36,702 nt of DNA from Oceanicola sp. S124 (GCF_000220565.1 NZ_AFPM01000149.1:1-36702), one strand, 5' to 3'; positions 1 through 7,835 are shown, counted from the stretch's first letter. Notes: generated by a model from the letters alone, not told the origin. Program-made: numbers and translations.

Positions 1-2
1 GA

Positions 3-104
3 GGCCATGCTGGCGGCGTCACGGGCGGGATCAACGACATGAACGACCCGACCAACCAGATCTTTGATGCGCAGATCGGCGGCACCTTCTACGCCTCGCA
101 GTAA
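3..104 (+). CDS. C-terminal end of an unrecognised protein (5' truncated by the window)
   Basis: Only the last 33 codons lie in the window, read in the third frame up to TAA at 102-104. The other two plus-strand frames are closed by stops within this stretch. The visible tail is rich in Gly, Asp and Asn and ends in IGGTFYASQ. The Gly/aromatic pattern would suit the closing strand of a beta-barrel or a beta-rich domain, but this is too short to assign a family and no function is proposed. A GC-rich inverted repeat follows the stop. Confidence 0.5.
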   Translation, partial: GHAGGVTGGINDMNDPTNQIFDAQIGGTFYASQ

Positions 105-122
105 TCGCGACGGCATGCAATG

Positions 123-156
123 GCCCTCCCTCGCCTGTCCGGTGTCGGGGGAGGGC
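123..156 (+). terminator. Candidate stem-loop between convergent genes
   Basis: GCCCTCCC at 123-130 is exactly complementary to GGGAGGGC at 149-156, with an 18-base loop. It lies between the stop of the truncated plus-strand gene (104) and the stop of the minus-strand abrB-like gene (173). There is no U-tract on either side, so a terminator role is inferred from position only. Confidence 0.35.
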
Positions 157-172
157 TGCGCACCGGCGCGGG

Positions 173-1246
173 TCAGCCCGCGTCGGTGTCCCTGTCCCGC
201 GCGGCCCAGCCGGCCGCGAAGGGCAGCAGGGCGACGATCAGGAAGACCCTCAGCACGTGATGCGCGGCCACCATGGCCGGGTCGATGCCAAGTGCCAGGG
301 CGACAACGCCCAGCTCGGGCGCTCCGCCGGGCAGGTAGGCCAGGAACAGCGGTGCCACCGGCGCGTCGATCATCGGCGCCAGGGCCATCGCCCCGGCAAG
401 AGAGCCGAGGGCCAGCGCGATGCCGACCCCGGCCGCGATGCCGCCGTCCCGGGCGATCTGGCGCAGGGTGTAGCTGGCGAAACGCGCGCCCACGGATCCT
501 CCGATGATGATCTGCGCCGCGGCCGAGAGCAGCGGCGGCACATGCACCGTCAGCACGCCGGTCATGTGCAGCGCGGCAGAGGCAAAGAGCGGCAGCAGCA
601 GTTGCGCCGAGGGGAAGCGGAAGCGCTGACCCAGCCACCAGCAGGCCAGGGCGACCAGCGCCATGGCGCCATGGCGCAGCGGGTCCAGCGGCTCGGCCTC
701 GGTGAAGCTGGCGCGGTTGGCCTCGGCCAGGTCGATGCCCGAGATCATCTGGATCAGGATCGGTGCGGTGATCAGCAGCACCACGATGCGGGCCGTGTGG
801 CAGAGCACGACGCGGTTGACCTCGGTCTTGTGCTCTTCGGCCAGCATCGAGACCACCGACAGCCCGCCGGGCATGGCGGCGAAGAGGGCGGTCATCCGGT
901 CCATCCGGCCCCAGCGTTTAAACAGCCAGTAGGCGCCGAGGCAGAACACCAGCGACAGCAGCGCCATGACGATCAGGCTGGGGATCCAGCTATGGGCGCG
1001 GACCACCACATCATGGGTGAAGCCGGTGCCCAGCATGGTGCCGATGGCGATCATCGCATAGCCGCGCCAGGCCGGCGGCAGCTTCGGCTGGAAGCTGGTG
1101 GCCTGGGCCAGCAGGGCATTGGCGAACATCGCCCCCAGGACCCAGGGCAGCGGCAGTTTGAGGAAGAAGAACAGGCACCCGCCCCCGGCACCGACGGCCA
1201 GTGTCATCAGGCCGCGCAGCGCCGGGGAAGAGATCGTCATGGGCAT
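173..1246 (-). CDS. AbrB-family integral membrane protein
   Basis: This 357-residue protein is almost entirely hydrophobic. It matches the AbrB/COG3180 membrane family (often mislabelled 'AbrB transcriptional regulator' or 'ammonia monooxygenase'), which has two internally similar halves. Both halves are visible: an N-terminal unit with KLPLPWVLGAM and MPGGLSVVSMLAEE, and a C-terminal unit with FPSAQLLLPL and LPGGAPELGVVALAL. The paired PGG motifs are typical. About ten membrane segments are expected in the inner membrane. It starts 4 bp after the tctA stop, so it is the last gene of the tctC-tctB-tctA operon. The molecular function of the family is not established. Its place here suggests an accessory role in transport or export of the same organic acids. 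A second in-frame ATG lies two codons downstream. Confidence 0.88.
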   Translation of the reverse strand: MPMTISSPALRGLMTLAVGAGGGCLFFFLKLPLPWVLGAMFANALLAQATSFQPKLPPAWRGYAMIAIGTMLGTGFTHDVVVRAHSWIPSLIVMALLSLVFCLGAYWLFKRWGRMDRMTALFAAMPGGLSVVSMLAEEHKTEVNRVVLCHTARIVVLLITAPILIQMISGIDLAEANRASFTEAEPLDPLRHGAMALVALACWWLGQRFRFPSAQLLLPLFASAALHMTGVLTVHVPPLLSAAAQIIIGGSVGARFASYTLRQIARDGGIAAGVGIALALGSLAGAMALAPMIDAPVAPLFLAYLPGGAPELGVVALALGIDPAMVAAHHVLRVFLIVALLPFAAGWAARDRDTDAG

Positions 1247-1250
1247 CGGG

Positions 1251-2759
1251 TCAGGCCTCTGTGGTGCGGCGGCGGCGCATGGCCTTCAGCAGGGGTGCGC
1301 CGACCAGGACCAGCAGCATCACCGCGAAGAGGACCAGGGCGATCGGACGCTCGAGCATGTAGCGCAGCGGGTTGCCGCCCGAGATCTGCATGGTGCGCAC
1401 CAGTTCGCCTTCCATCATGCGGCCCAGCAGGAGGCCGATCACGGTGGCCGCCACAGGGTAATTGTTGCGGCGCATCAGCCAGCCGAGCGCGGCGAAGCCC
1501 GCCACGGTCAGCGGTCCGGCGATGGTGCCGGTGATGCCGTAGCCTCCCCAGGCGCACATCGCAAGGACCGAGGGCACCAGGTAGGACAGCGGCACCCTCA
1601 CGACCAGCCCGAGCAGGCGCAGCGACAGCAGGCCCAGCACCGCCAGCAGCACCACCTGGCCGAGGTTGCCCAGGATGATCGAGTAGACGATGTCGGTCTG
1701 GTTGCGGATGAAGCTGGGCCCGCCGATGATGTTGTGGAACGAGAAGGCGGCCAGCAGCACCGCCGTCGCCGCGCCACCCGGAATGCCGAGTGCCAGCAAC
1801 GCCGTCATCGAGCCGCCCTCGGAGGAGGAGTTGGCGCTTTCCGCCGCCACCACGCCCTCGGGCGCGCCCTTGCCGAAGCGTTCGGGGGTCTTCGAGGTCC
1901 GCTTGGCCTCGCCGTATGACACCAGGTTCGCAACCGAGGAGCCGACGCCCGGGATCGCCCCGATCACCGCCCCGAGAAGCGAACCGCGCACCAACACGCC
2001 GGGGTACTTGAAGGTCTCGCCGGCGCCCTTCAGGATCCGCCCGAAGGAGATGTCGCGCTGGTCCTCGTTGCGCACCAGGTAGGTGCCCCCGCGCAGGCGC
2101 AGCAGTTCGGAGGCGGCGAAGATACCGATCATCGCCGGCACCACCGGCAGGCCGTCGATCAGGTAGGGCATCCCCACCGAGGTCCGCATGACGCCGGTCG
2201 TCGACATGCCGATCTGGCTCAGCATCAGGCCGAAGAAGCCGGCCAGCAGGCCCTTGGACAGGGCGCTGTCGTTCAGCGTAGCAATCAGCGTCAGGCCCCA
2301 GAGCACGACGACGACCATCTCGAGCGGGCCGATCTTCAGCACGAAGGCGGCCAGCGGCTGGATCAGCAGCATCAGCAGCATGTAGCCGACGAAGGCGCCG
2401 ACGACCGAAGCCGCCAGCCCGAGGCCGAGCGCCTCGTTGTGCTTGCCCTGGCGCGCCATCGGGTAGCCGTCGAAGGCCGTGGCGATGGAGGAGGACGAGC
2501 CGGGGATGTTCATCAGGATCGCCGTCACCCCGCCGCCATAGGCGCCGCCGGTGAAGATCGAGGTCAGGAACAGCATGGCTTGCAGGAAGTCCATGCCGAA
2601 GGTCACCGGCAGGAAGACCGCCATGGCCATCGAGATCTGAAGACCCGGGATCGAGCCGAAGACCAGCCCGATCATCAGCCCGGGAATGACCCAGAGCCAG
2701 GGGGTGAAGCTGGAGAACAGCAGGTCCAGCGCCTGCGAGAGGGCGAATTGGTCGATCAT
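1251..2759 (-). CDS. tctA: Tripartite tricarboxylate transporter, large permease subunit TctA
   Basis: At 502 residues this is the usual length for TctA, the 12-helix subunit of the TTT secondary transporter family. It works with TctB and the periplasmic binding protein TctC to take up citrate-like tri- or dicarboxylates. Diagnostic segments include FGSIPGLQISMAMAVFLP near the N-terminus, MNIPGSSSSIATAFDGYP around residue 85, and IPGVGSSVANLVSYGEAKR around residue 270, all rich in Gly/Pro helix breaks as in the family. ATG at 2759 begins one base after the tctB stop, indicating translational coupling. The gene is transcribed leftward from the tctC promoter. The substrate cannot be read from the sequence. 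The divergent PrpF and lyase genes suggest a branched carboxylate. Confidence 0.95.
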   Translation of the reverse strand: MIDQFALSQALDLLFSSFTPWLWVIPGLMIGLVFGSIPGLQISMAMAVFLPVTFGMDFLQAMLFLTSIFTGGAYGGGVTAILMNIPGSSSSIATAFDGYPMARQGKHNEALGLGLAASVVGAFVGYMLLMLLIQPLAAFVLKIGPLEMVVVVLWGLTLIATLNDSALSKGLLAGFFGLMLSQIGMSTTGVMRTSVGMPYLIDGLPVVPAMIGIFAASELLRLRGGTYLVRNEDQRDISFGRILKGAGETFKYPGVLVRGSLLGAVIGAIPGVGSSVANLVSYGEAKRTSKTPERFGKGAPEGVVAAESANSSSEGGSMTALLALGIPGGAATAVLLAAFSFHNIIGGPSFIRNQTDIVYSIILGNLGQVVLLAVLGLLSLRLLGLVVRVPLSYLVPSVLAMCAWGGYGITGTIAGPLTVAGFAALGWLMRRNNYPVAATVIGLLLGRMMEGELVRTMQISGGNPLRYMLERPIALVLFAVMLLVLVGAPLLKAMRRRRTTEA

Positions 2760-2760
2760 C

Positions 2761-3219
2761 TCAGAGCACCAGCGTCAGCATGGGGTAGGGGAAGAGGCTG
2801 CCGAAGCCGTAGACCAGCAGCGCGGTGAAGGCCGCGGCGAAGAGGGGTGGTTGCCACCAGCCCTTGCCGCCGCTCATCACCACCCCGGCCCAGACGAAGA
2901 GGAAGGTGGCGAGGTCGAAGCCGATGTGGGTCAGCGCGTAGCAGAAGACACCGAAACCGGCGAGCAGCAGCATGTCGCCCCAGATGCCGGGATCGCGGGT
3001 TTCTTCCTCGGCATCCTCGGCGGCTTCGGGGGCGGGTTTCAGCAGGGTCGAGGCGATCAGCAGCACCGACAACAGCGCGATGACAGCCGCGACGGGGGCC
3101 GTGACGATCAGGTTCTCCATGCTGGCCCGCGCGTCGACCGCGCTCCAGGTGATGAAGCCGGACACGGCCAGGATGATGCCGATCAGCGCGGCGTGGGTGG
3201 CGTGGAATTTGCCTGTCAC
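2761..3219 (-). CDS. tctB: Tripartite tricarboxylate transporter, small permease subunit TctB
   Basis: This is a 152-residue membrane protein with about four hydrophobic segments, matching the small, poorly conserved TctB subunit of TTT transporters. I place the start at GTG 3219, because GGGGGAGG sits about 8 bases upstream of it. An ATG farther out at 3273 is in frame but has no ribosome binding site and would add a hydrophilic 18-residue extension unlike the family. The acidic segment AAEDAEEETRD near the middle lies in the loop between helices. The gene follows tctC after a 132 bp gap containing two stem-loops and is coupled to tctA by a 1-base spacing. Confidence 0.88.
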   Translation of the reverse strand: MTGKFHATHAALIGIILAVSGFITWSAVDARASMENLIVTAPVAAVIALLSVLLIASTLLKPAPEAAEDAEEETRDPGIWGDMLLLAGFGVFCYALTHIGFDLATFLFVWAGVVMSGGKGWWQPPLFAAAFTALLVYGFGSLFPYPMLTLVL

Positions 3220-3255
3220 CTCGTGACCTCCCCCAGAATTGGTTGCAAATGAAAG

Positions 3256-3334
3256 GGGCCGCCTCTCCGTCACCCCGCGAAGGGCGGGACAGGCGGCCCG
3301 AATTCCGGACGAGGGCGCATGGACGCCCCCGTCG
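3256..3334 (-). terminator. Two stem-loops in the tctC-tctB gap (likely attenuator)
   Basis: Going with transcription, the first stem-loop lies just after the tctC stop: GGGCG (3313-3317) pairs with CGCCC (3324-3328), extended by GACG/CGTC. The second pairs GGGCCGCCT (3256-3264) with AGGCGGCCC (3291-3299) and is followed on the minus strand by CTTTCATTT. In this family the binding protein is needed in excess, and stem-loops between the binding-protein and permease genes commonly lower downstream expression. That role is inferred here. Confidence 0.55.
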
Positions 3335-3351
3335 TCGCGTCTAGCGCAATC

Positions 3352-4344
3352 CTACTCAGCCGAAAACCGCTTCAGGATCTCGAAGTTGGACAGGATGATC
3401 TCGGTGGTCTTCTCCGGCCCGAGCCATTCGGCGCCCATGTCCTGGGCTTCCAGGGAGGCGGTGAATTCCTCGTCCATCATCACCTTGTGGTAGGCGTCGA
3501 CCAGTTCCTGGAAGGCCTCGGGGTGCTTTTCCTTGAAGGTCGCATGGGCGGCCAGGCCGCGCATCGAGCCCGCAAGGGTCACCACCGGCTCGTGGCCCGC
3601 GGCGACCAGCGCCTCGTCCAGGGTCGGAGCATCCCAGTCAGCCGAGCGCTCGTCCGCGGCATAGGCCAGCGGGCGGATGTACTCGGCGATCGACAGGGTG
3701 CCGTCGGCGGCGAGGACGGTCATGTCGACCTGGCCACCGGCCACGGCGGTACGGGCCGCGCCGCCAGATTCGTAGGTCACCACGTTGACCGCGTCATCGG
3801 TCAGGCCGAAGGCTTCCAGCGCCAGGCTGAGGTTGATCGCGCCCGACGAGTTCGGCACCACCGAGACGCTCAGCTGGCCGGGGTTTTCCTTGGCCGCGGC
3901 CATGAAGTCGGCCAGCGACTCGTAGGGGGTCTCGGCGTTGACGGCGAAGATGTCGAAGTCGTTCCACTGGCCGTTGATGAAGGCGAAGTCCTCGAGCGTG
4001 TAGTCCGCATCGTAGTTCAGGATCGCGTTCGACACGTAGGGGTGGATCGAGGTCGCCAGGAAGTAGCTGCCGTCATCGGGCATGTTCATGAAGTAGGTGT
4101 GGCCGACGTGGCCGCCGCCGCCCTGCTGGTTGATCACGGTGATCGGGGTGTCCAGCTCTTGCTGGAGGCGCTGCGCCAGGGCACGCGCAGTGCGGTCCGC
4201 CGAGCCGCCCGGCCCGAGGGCCACGACGAAGGTGATCTGGCGCGGGGGCCAGTTCTCGGCAGCCGAAACGGCCAGCGGCGAAACGGCGGCGGTCAGCACA
4301 GCGGCCAGGGTGGCGGCGGAAAAGGCGCGTTTGGTGAGATTCAT
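3352..4344 (-). CDS. tctC: Tripartite tricarboxylate transporter, periplasmic substrate-binding protein TctC
   Basis: This 330-residue protein starts with a clear Sec signal peptide (basic MNLTKR, hydrophobic core, cleavage after VSAAE or nearby). It continues with the hallmark Bug/TctC opening WPPRQITFVVALGPGGSADRT, whose GGSADRTAR loop contacts substrate carboxylates in the family. It captures an organic acid in the periplasm and delivers it to TctAB. ATG 4344 has a strong GGGAGGA four bases upstream. It is the first gene of the leftward operon and diverges from the GntR regulator across a 206 bp region holding operator-like repeats. Bug proteins vary widely in ligand, so the substrate is unknown. 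Confidence 0.94.
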   Translation of the reverse strand: MNLTKRAFSAATLAAVLTAAVSPLAVSAAENWPPRQITFVVALGPGGSADRTARALAQRLQQELDTPITVINQQGGGGHVGHTYFMNMPDDGSYFLATSIHPYVSNAILNYDADYTLEDFAFINGQWNDFDIFAVNAETPYESLADFMAAAKENPGQLSVSVVPNSSGAINLSLALEAFGLTDDAVNVVTYESGGAARTAVAGGQVDMTVLAADGTLSIAEYIRPLAYAADERSADWDAPTLDEALVAAGHEPVVTLAGSMRGLAAHATFKEKHPEAFQELVDAYHKVMMDEEFTASLEAQDMGAEWLGPEKTTEIILSNFEILKRFSAE

Positions 4345-4384
4345 TGAGTCCTCCCCTCATGTCTCGGGTCTTGTCGCGGATGAA

Positions 4385-4397
4385 ATTGTAGCACAAT
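4385..4397. promoter_or_regulatory. Candidate GntR/FCD operator ATTGTAGCACAAT
   Basis: A perfect 13-bp inverted repeat, ATTGT-AGC-ACAAT, lies 40 bp upstream of tctC in the divergent region. GntR regulators of the FCD class commonly bind short palindromes of the TNGT-N3-ACNA type, which this fits exactly. On the minus strand it contains TACAAT, a good -10 hexamer for tctC, so a repressor bound here would block the transporter promoter. A related TTGT-CA-ACAA sits at 4551-4560, at the regulator's own start. Confidence 0.55.
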
Positions 4398-4436
4398 CCG
4401 CTTGACGGTTGAGACTTACGCCCGGCGGAGGATTTC

Positions 4437-4462
4437 TGTCAAGTCGCCAAATCTCGTTGACA
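4437..4462. promoter_or_regulatory. Back-to-back TTGACA boxes in the tctC/GntR divergent region
   Basis: TGTCAA (4437-4442) and TTGACA (4457-4462) form an inverted repeat with a 14-base spacer, giving a perfect -35 hexamer facing each direction. The minus-strand box has GTAAGT 17 bases downstream as a modest -10. The plus-strand box has no good -10 at standard spacing (an AT-rich ATATAAATTT lies closer). The pair could be divergent promoters or a second palindromic operator. Confidence 0.4.
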
Positions 4463-4550
4463 ATTACCATATAAATTTGGTTCTTCTGCCGAAAGTGCTG
4501 GTAAGGTGTGCGCGAATGACGTCGCGTTTCGCAGGGCGGAGGTCGGAATA

Positions 4551-5240
4551 TTGTCAACAAAAACCGATGAATCGCGTGGGGTTGCGGCGGAACGCGTCGC
4601 CCTGGCCCTGCAAGAGGAGATCCTGTCGGGCAAGCTTGCTCCGGGGTCTCGCCTGGGCGAGGTGGCGCTGGCTGATCGGTATGATGTCAGCCGCGGGCCT
4701 GTGCGCTCGGCGCTGAACCAGCTGGCCGAGTCGGGATTAGTGTCGATCGTGCCGAACAGCGGCGCCCGGGTGCGCGAGCTGGGCCGCGACGATGCCCGCG
4801 CGCTCTACGAGGTCCGCGCCGCGCTGGAGGCCGAGGCCGCCCGGCTGGCCGCCGGCCATGCCGATGCGGCGACCGGCGACGTGCTGGGGCAGTTGCTGGG
4901 GCAGCATGCGGACGAGGTCTCGGCCCATCCCCAGGGGGCCTACCTTCAGGGGCCGGGGGATCGCGACTTCCACATGGTCATCGCGCGGATGTCGGGCAAT
5001 CCGATCATCCTGCGGTATCTCACCCGCGAGCTTTATCCGCAGCTGTCGCTGCTGCGGGTGAAGCATCGCAATGTCACCGGGCGCGGCCAGGCCGCCCTGC
5101 TGGAACACCGCCGCATTGCCGAGGCCATCGCCTGCGGTGACGGCGAGGTCGCGGCGCTGCTGATGCGCCGTCATATCCGGGCAAGCTGGGACGCGCTGGA
5201 AGCGCAGCTTGCCGCCACCCCCGAGGAGCAAAAGTTGTGA
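4551..5240 (+). CDS. GntR-family transcriptional regulator, FCD (FadR-type) subgroup
   Basis: An N-terminal winged helix (ALQEEILSGKLAPGSRLGEV, then LADRYDVSRGPVRSALNQL) is followed by an FCD ligand-binding domain. That domain carries the Asp/His metal-site pattern: DFH near the middle, then EHRRIAEAI and MRRHI. FCD regulators sense carboxylates and usually repress the transport and catabolic genes beside them. I favour a TTG start at 4551, with GGAGG eight bases upstream. A GTG at 4506 is in frame but lacks a ribosome binding site. The stop overlaps the start of the PrpF gene in GTGA, so the regulator is co-translated with the enzymes it probably controls. The perfect palindrome at 4385-4397 is the likely operator. 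Confidence 0.9.
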   Translation: MSTKTDESRGVAAERVALALQEEILSGKLAPGSRLGEVALADRYDVSRGPVRSALNQLAESGLVSIVPNSGARVRELGRDDARALYEVRAALEAEAARLAAGHADAATGDVLGQLLGQHADEVSAHPQGAYLQGPGDRDFHMVIARMSGNPIILRYLTRELYPQLSLLRVKHRNVTGRGQAALLEHRRIAEAIACGDGEVAALLMRRHIRASWDALEAQLAATPEEQKL

Positions 5241-6403
5241 GTCAGATCGCCGTTCCCGCCGCCTTCATGCGTGGCGGCACCTCCAAGGCCCTTGTGCTGC
5301 ATCGCCGTGACCTGCCCGGGGACGAGACCCTCTGGCCAGCGCTCTTTGCCGCGATGCTCGGCTCTCCCGATCCGAACCAGCGGCAGCTGAACGGCATGGG
5401 CGGGGGCATCTCCTCGCTGTCGAAGATCTGCATCATCGGCCCGTCGACGCGGCCTGACGCGGATATCGACTACACCTTCGCGCAGGTCGGGGTGATCGAC
5501 GACAGTGTCGATTTCTCGGGCAACTGCGGCAACATGAGCTCGGCCATGGGGCCTTTCGCCTATGACGAGGGGCTGGTCGCGGGCCCGCGCGACGGTGAGG
5601 CGGTGGTGCGCATCCACAATACCAATTCCGGCAAGGTGATCGCCGCGAGCTTCCCCGTTTCGGGGGGCGTGGCCGAGGTCGAGGGCGACCTGCAGATCCC
5701 CGGGGTCGAGGGCACCGGCGCGCCGGTGGTGCTGGATTTCCTCGATCCGACCGACACCAACGGCAACGGCGCCCTGCCGGCGGGACCGGTGGTCAGCCGC
5801 CTGACCCTGTCGACCGGCGAGGAGGTCGAGGTGACGATGATCGATGCCGCCGTGCCGGCGGTCTTCGTCGAGGCGTCCCAGGTCGGCGGGGATACCCGCA
5901 GCCACCCGGCCGACATCGACGCCGATCGCGCCTTGATGGCGCGGCTGGAAGATATCCGTTGCCAGGCCTCGGTGGCCATGGGGCTGACCCCGGATCTCGG
6001 GGCGGCGGCGGCGCGGATCGCCACGCCGAAGGTCGCCATGGTGGGCCGTCCGCAGTCCTACCAGGACCTGTCCTCGGCACCCCATGCCCCGGAAAGCCAC
6101 GACCTGCAGATCCGCATGATCTCGGCCGGGCAGGCGCATCGCGCGGTGCCGGTGACCGGGGCGCTGGCGCTGGCCTGCGCCGCCGCCATCGAGGGATCCG
6201 TGGTGCAGCGCCAGATCGCCGAAGGCGGCGATCCGCAGACCCTGCGCATCGGCACCCCCTCGGGCATCGTCTCGGTCGGCGCCTCCCGCGACCTGGCCAC
6301 CGGAGACATCACCGCCGCGCGGATCCTGCGCACGCAGCGCCGCCTTATGGACGGCCGCGTCCATGTCCCACGCAGCACCCTTTCCAAGACCACAGAAGAA
6401 TGA
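5237..6403 (+). CDS. PrpF-family isomerase (methylitaconate / 4-oxalomesaconate / aconitate isomerase type)
   Basis: The 388-residue protein has the two signatures of the PrpF family (diaminopimelate-epimerase fold): AFMRGGTSKALVL at the N-terminus and DFSGNCGNMSSAMGPFA around residue 95, which carries an active-site Cys. Characterised members shift a double bond or proton in branched unsaturated acids: PrpF (2-methylaconitate), methylitaconate delta-isomerase of nicotinate fermenters, and 4-oxalomesaconate tautomerase GalD. It starts with GTG overlapping the regulator's stop and is followed 13 bp later by a lyase. No aconitase/AcnD, PrpC or galA-C gene is present, so the classical methylcitrate or gallate roles are not supported by context. 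A role in a TctABC-imported branched acid pathway is inferred. Confidence 0.9.
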   Translation: MSQIAVPAAFMRGGTSKALVLHRRDLPGDETLWPALFAAMLGSPDPNQRQLNGMGGGISSLSKICIIGPSTRPDADIDYTFAQVGVIDDSVDFSGNCGNMSSAMGPFAYDEGLVAGPRDGEAVVRIHNTNSGKVIAASFPVSGGVAEVEGDLQIPGVEGTGAPVVLDFLDPTDTNGNGALPAGPVVSRLTLSTGEEVEVTMIDAAVPAVFVEASQVGGDTRSHPADIDADRALMARLEDIRCQASVAMGLTPDLGAAAARIATPKVAMVGRPQSYQDLSSAPHAPESHDLQIRMISAGQAHRAVPVTGALALACAAAIEGSVVQRQIAEGGDPQTLRIGTPSGIVSVGASRDLATGDITAARILRTQRRLMDGRVHVPRSTLSKTTEE

Positions 6404-6416
6404 GCGAGGCACCCCA

Positions 6417-7289
6417 ATGCTGAATCACGAAGTCAACAAACGGTTCAAGGATCGCATCGCAAGCGGTGGCGCCCTGCTGCTGCCCGGCGCCGCCAATGCC
6501 CTGGCCGCACGGGTGATCGAGGACCTGGGCTTCGAGGCGGTCTACCTGTCGGGAGCGGGGCTGACCAATACCTACCTCGGGATGCCCGACCTGGCCTTCA
6601 TCTCGCTGCCCGAGATCGCCCAGCATACGGCGACGATCCGCGATGCCACCGACCTGCCGATCGTGGTCGACGCCGACAACGGTTTCGGCAACGGGCTGAA
6701 CGTGCGTCACACCATCCGCACGCTGGAGCGCGCCGGTGCCTCGGCGATCCAGCTCGAGGACCAGAAGACGCCCAAGCGCTGCGGCCACTTCTCGGGCAAG
6801 GAGGTCGTCTCGCTCGAGGAGGCGCGCTCGCGGATCAAGGCTGCCGTGGATGCCCGCCAGGACGAGAACACGATGATCGTCGCCCGCACCGATGCCGCGG
6901 CCACCGACGGCCTGTCCGAGGCCCTGGATCGTGCCGCGGCCTTCATCGAGGACGGTGCCGACATCACCTTCGTCGAGGCACCGCAGACTGTCGAGGACCT
7001 GCGCGCCATCCCCGCCGCACTGCAGGGGACGCCGCAGCTGGTCAACCTGGTGGTGGGCGGCAAGACCCCGATCCTCTCGGTCGACGAGTTTACCCGGATG
7101 GGCTTCTCGCTGGTGCTCTATGCCAATGTCGCGCTGCAATCGGCGCTGTTCGGCATGCAGACCGCGCTGACCCAGCTGAAGGAGCAGGGCCAGATGGACG
7201 AGGACGGCCCGCTGGCCGGCTTCATGGAGCGCCAGCGGGTGGTCCGCAAGGACCTGTTCGACGAGTTGGACAAGCGCTACGCCTACTGA
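6417..7289 (+). CDS. Isocitrate lyase / PEP mutase superfamily lyase (methylisocitrate or 2,3-dimethylmalate lyase type)
   Basis: This is a 290-residue TIM-barrel enzyme of the ICL/PEPM superfamily. Visible motifs are the metal-binding VVDADNGFGN, the EDQ of AIQLEDQKTPKRCGH, and the catalytic-loop Cys in KRCGH, which marks C-C lyases rather than phosphonomutases. Methylisocitrate lyase (PrpB) and 2,3-dimethylmalate lyase share this loop. Both split a branched malate-like acid into pyruvate and succinate or propionate. ATG 6417 is chosen because GAGGC precedes it. An upstream in-frame ATG at 6363 would lie inside the prpF-like gene. It is the last gene of the regulator-isomerase-lyase operon, followed by a terminator. 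The exact substrate cannot be decided from the sequence. Confidence 0.88.
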   Translation: MLNHEVNKRFKDRIASGGALLLPGAANALAARVIEDLGFEAVYLSGAGLTNTYLGMPDLAFISLPEIAQHTATIRDATDLPIVVDADNGFGNGLNVRHTIRTLERAGASAIQLEDQKTPKRCGHFSGKEVVSLEEARSRIKAAVDARQDENTMIVARTDAAATDGLSEALDRAAAFIEDGADITFVEAPQTVEDLRAIPAALQGTPQLVNLVVGGKTPILSVDEFTRMGFSLVLYANVALQSALFGMQTALTQLKEQGQMDEDGPLAGFMERQRVVRKDLFDELDKRYAY

Positions 7290-7314
7290 GGCGGATTACT
7301 GCGGCAGAATTTAG

Positions 7315-7344
7315 GGGCGGTCCTTGCGGGGGCCGCCCTTTCTC
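7315..7344 (+). terminator. Rho-independent-like terminator after the lyase gene
   Basis: GGGCGG (7315-7320) pairs with CCGCCC (7333-7338), and the run TTTCT follows. It lies 26 bp after the lyase stop and directly abuts the stop of the convergent Lrp gene. Confidence 0.7.
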
Positions 7345-7813
7345 AGTCCAGCGCGCGCAGGTCCAGCGGGCGATCTTCAATCAGGGCTTCCATGGCGAAG
7401 AAGCCGGTCACCGCCGCGAGATCGAAATTGGTGATCAGGCGCTGGTAGAAATTGTCATAGTGGGCGATGCCCCGCGTCACCACGCGGGCAAGGTAATCCC
7501 AGTCGCCGCCGATACGGTAGAAGTCGCGCACCTCGGGCAGGGCCTCGACATGCTTGCGGAAGCTGTCGGCCCAGTCCTTGGAGTGGTGCCGGGTGCGCAT
7601 CATCACGAAGACGGTCAGGTCGTAGCCCAGGTCGGCCAGGTTGATCTCGGTCCGGGTGCCCAGGATCAGCCCGTCGGCGGTCAGCCGTTTCAGCCGACGC
7701 CAGCAGGCGTTCTGCGACAGGCCCGCGCGTTCGGCCAGATCACGCTGCGAGAGCGAGCCATCCTTTTGCAGGATGCTGAGAATTCTGAGGTCAATCCTGT
7801 CGACTTTTGCCAT
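7343..7813 (-). CDS. Lrp/AsnC-family transcriptional regulator
   Basis: The 156-residue protein has the standard Lrp layout. The N-terminal helix-turn-helix begins VDRIDLRILSILQKDGSLSQRDLAERAGLSQNACWRRLKRL in segments typical of the family. It is followed by a RAM/ligand-sensing domain with VFVMMRTRHH and FYRIGGDWDYLARVV. The start is placed at ATG 7813, where Lrp homology begins and GAGG/GAAG lies upstream. The longer in-frame start at 7879 would add residues unlike the family. It is divergent from the class V aminotransferase across 112 bp, so it probably controls that gene and the ABC transporter behind it in response to an amino acid or related amine. An ATGCG-N8-CGCAT repeat lies between them. 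Confidence 0.9.
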   Translation of the reverse strand: MAKVDRIDLRILSILQKDGSLSQRDLAERAGLSQNACWRRLKRLTADGLILGTRTEINLADLGYDLTVFVMMRTRHHSKDWADSFRKHVEALPEVRDFYRIGGDWDYLARVVTRGIAHYDNFYQRLITNFDLAAVTGFFAMEALIEDRPLDLRALD

Positions 7814-7835
7814 TTCTTCGATCCTCTGACCCAAT

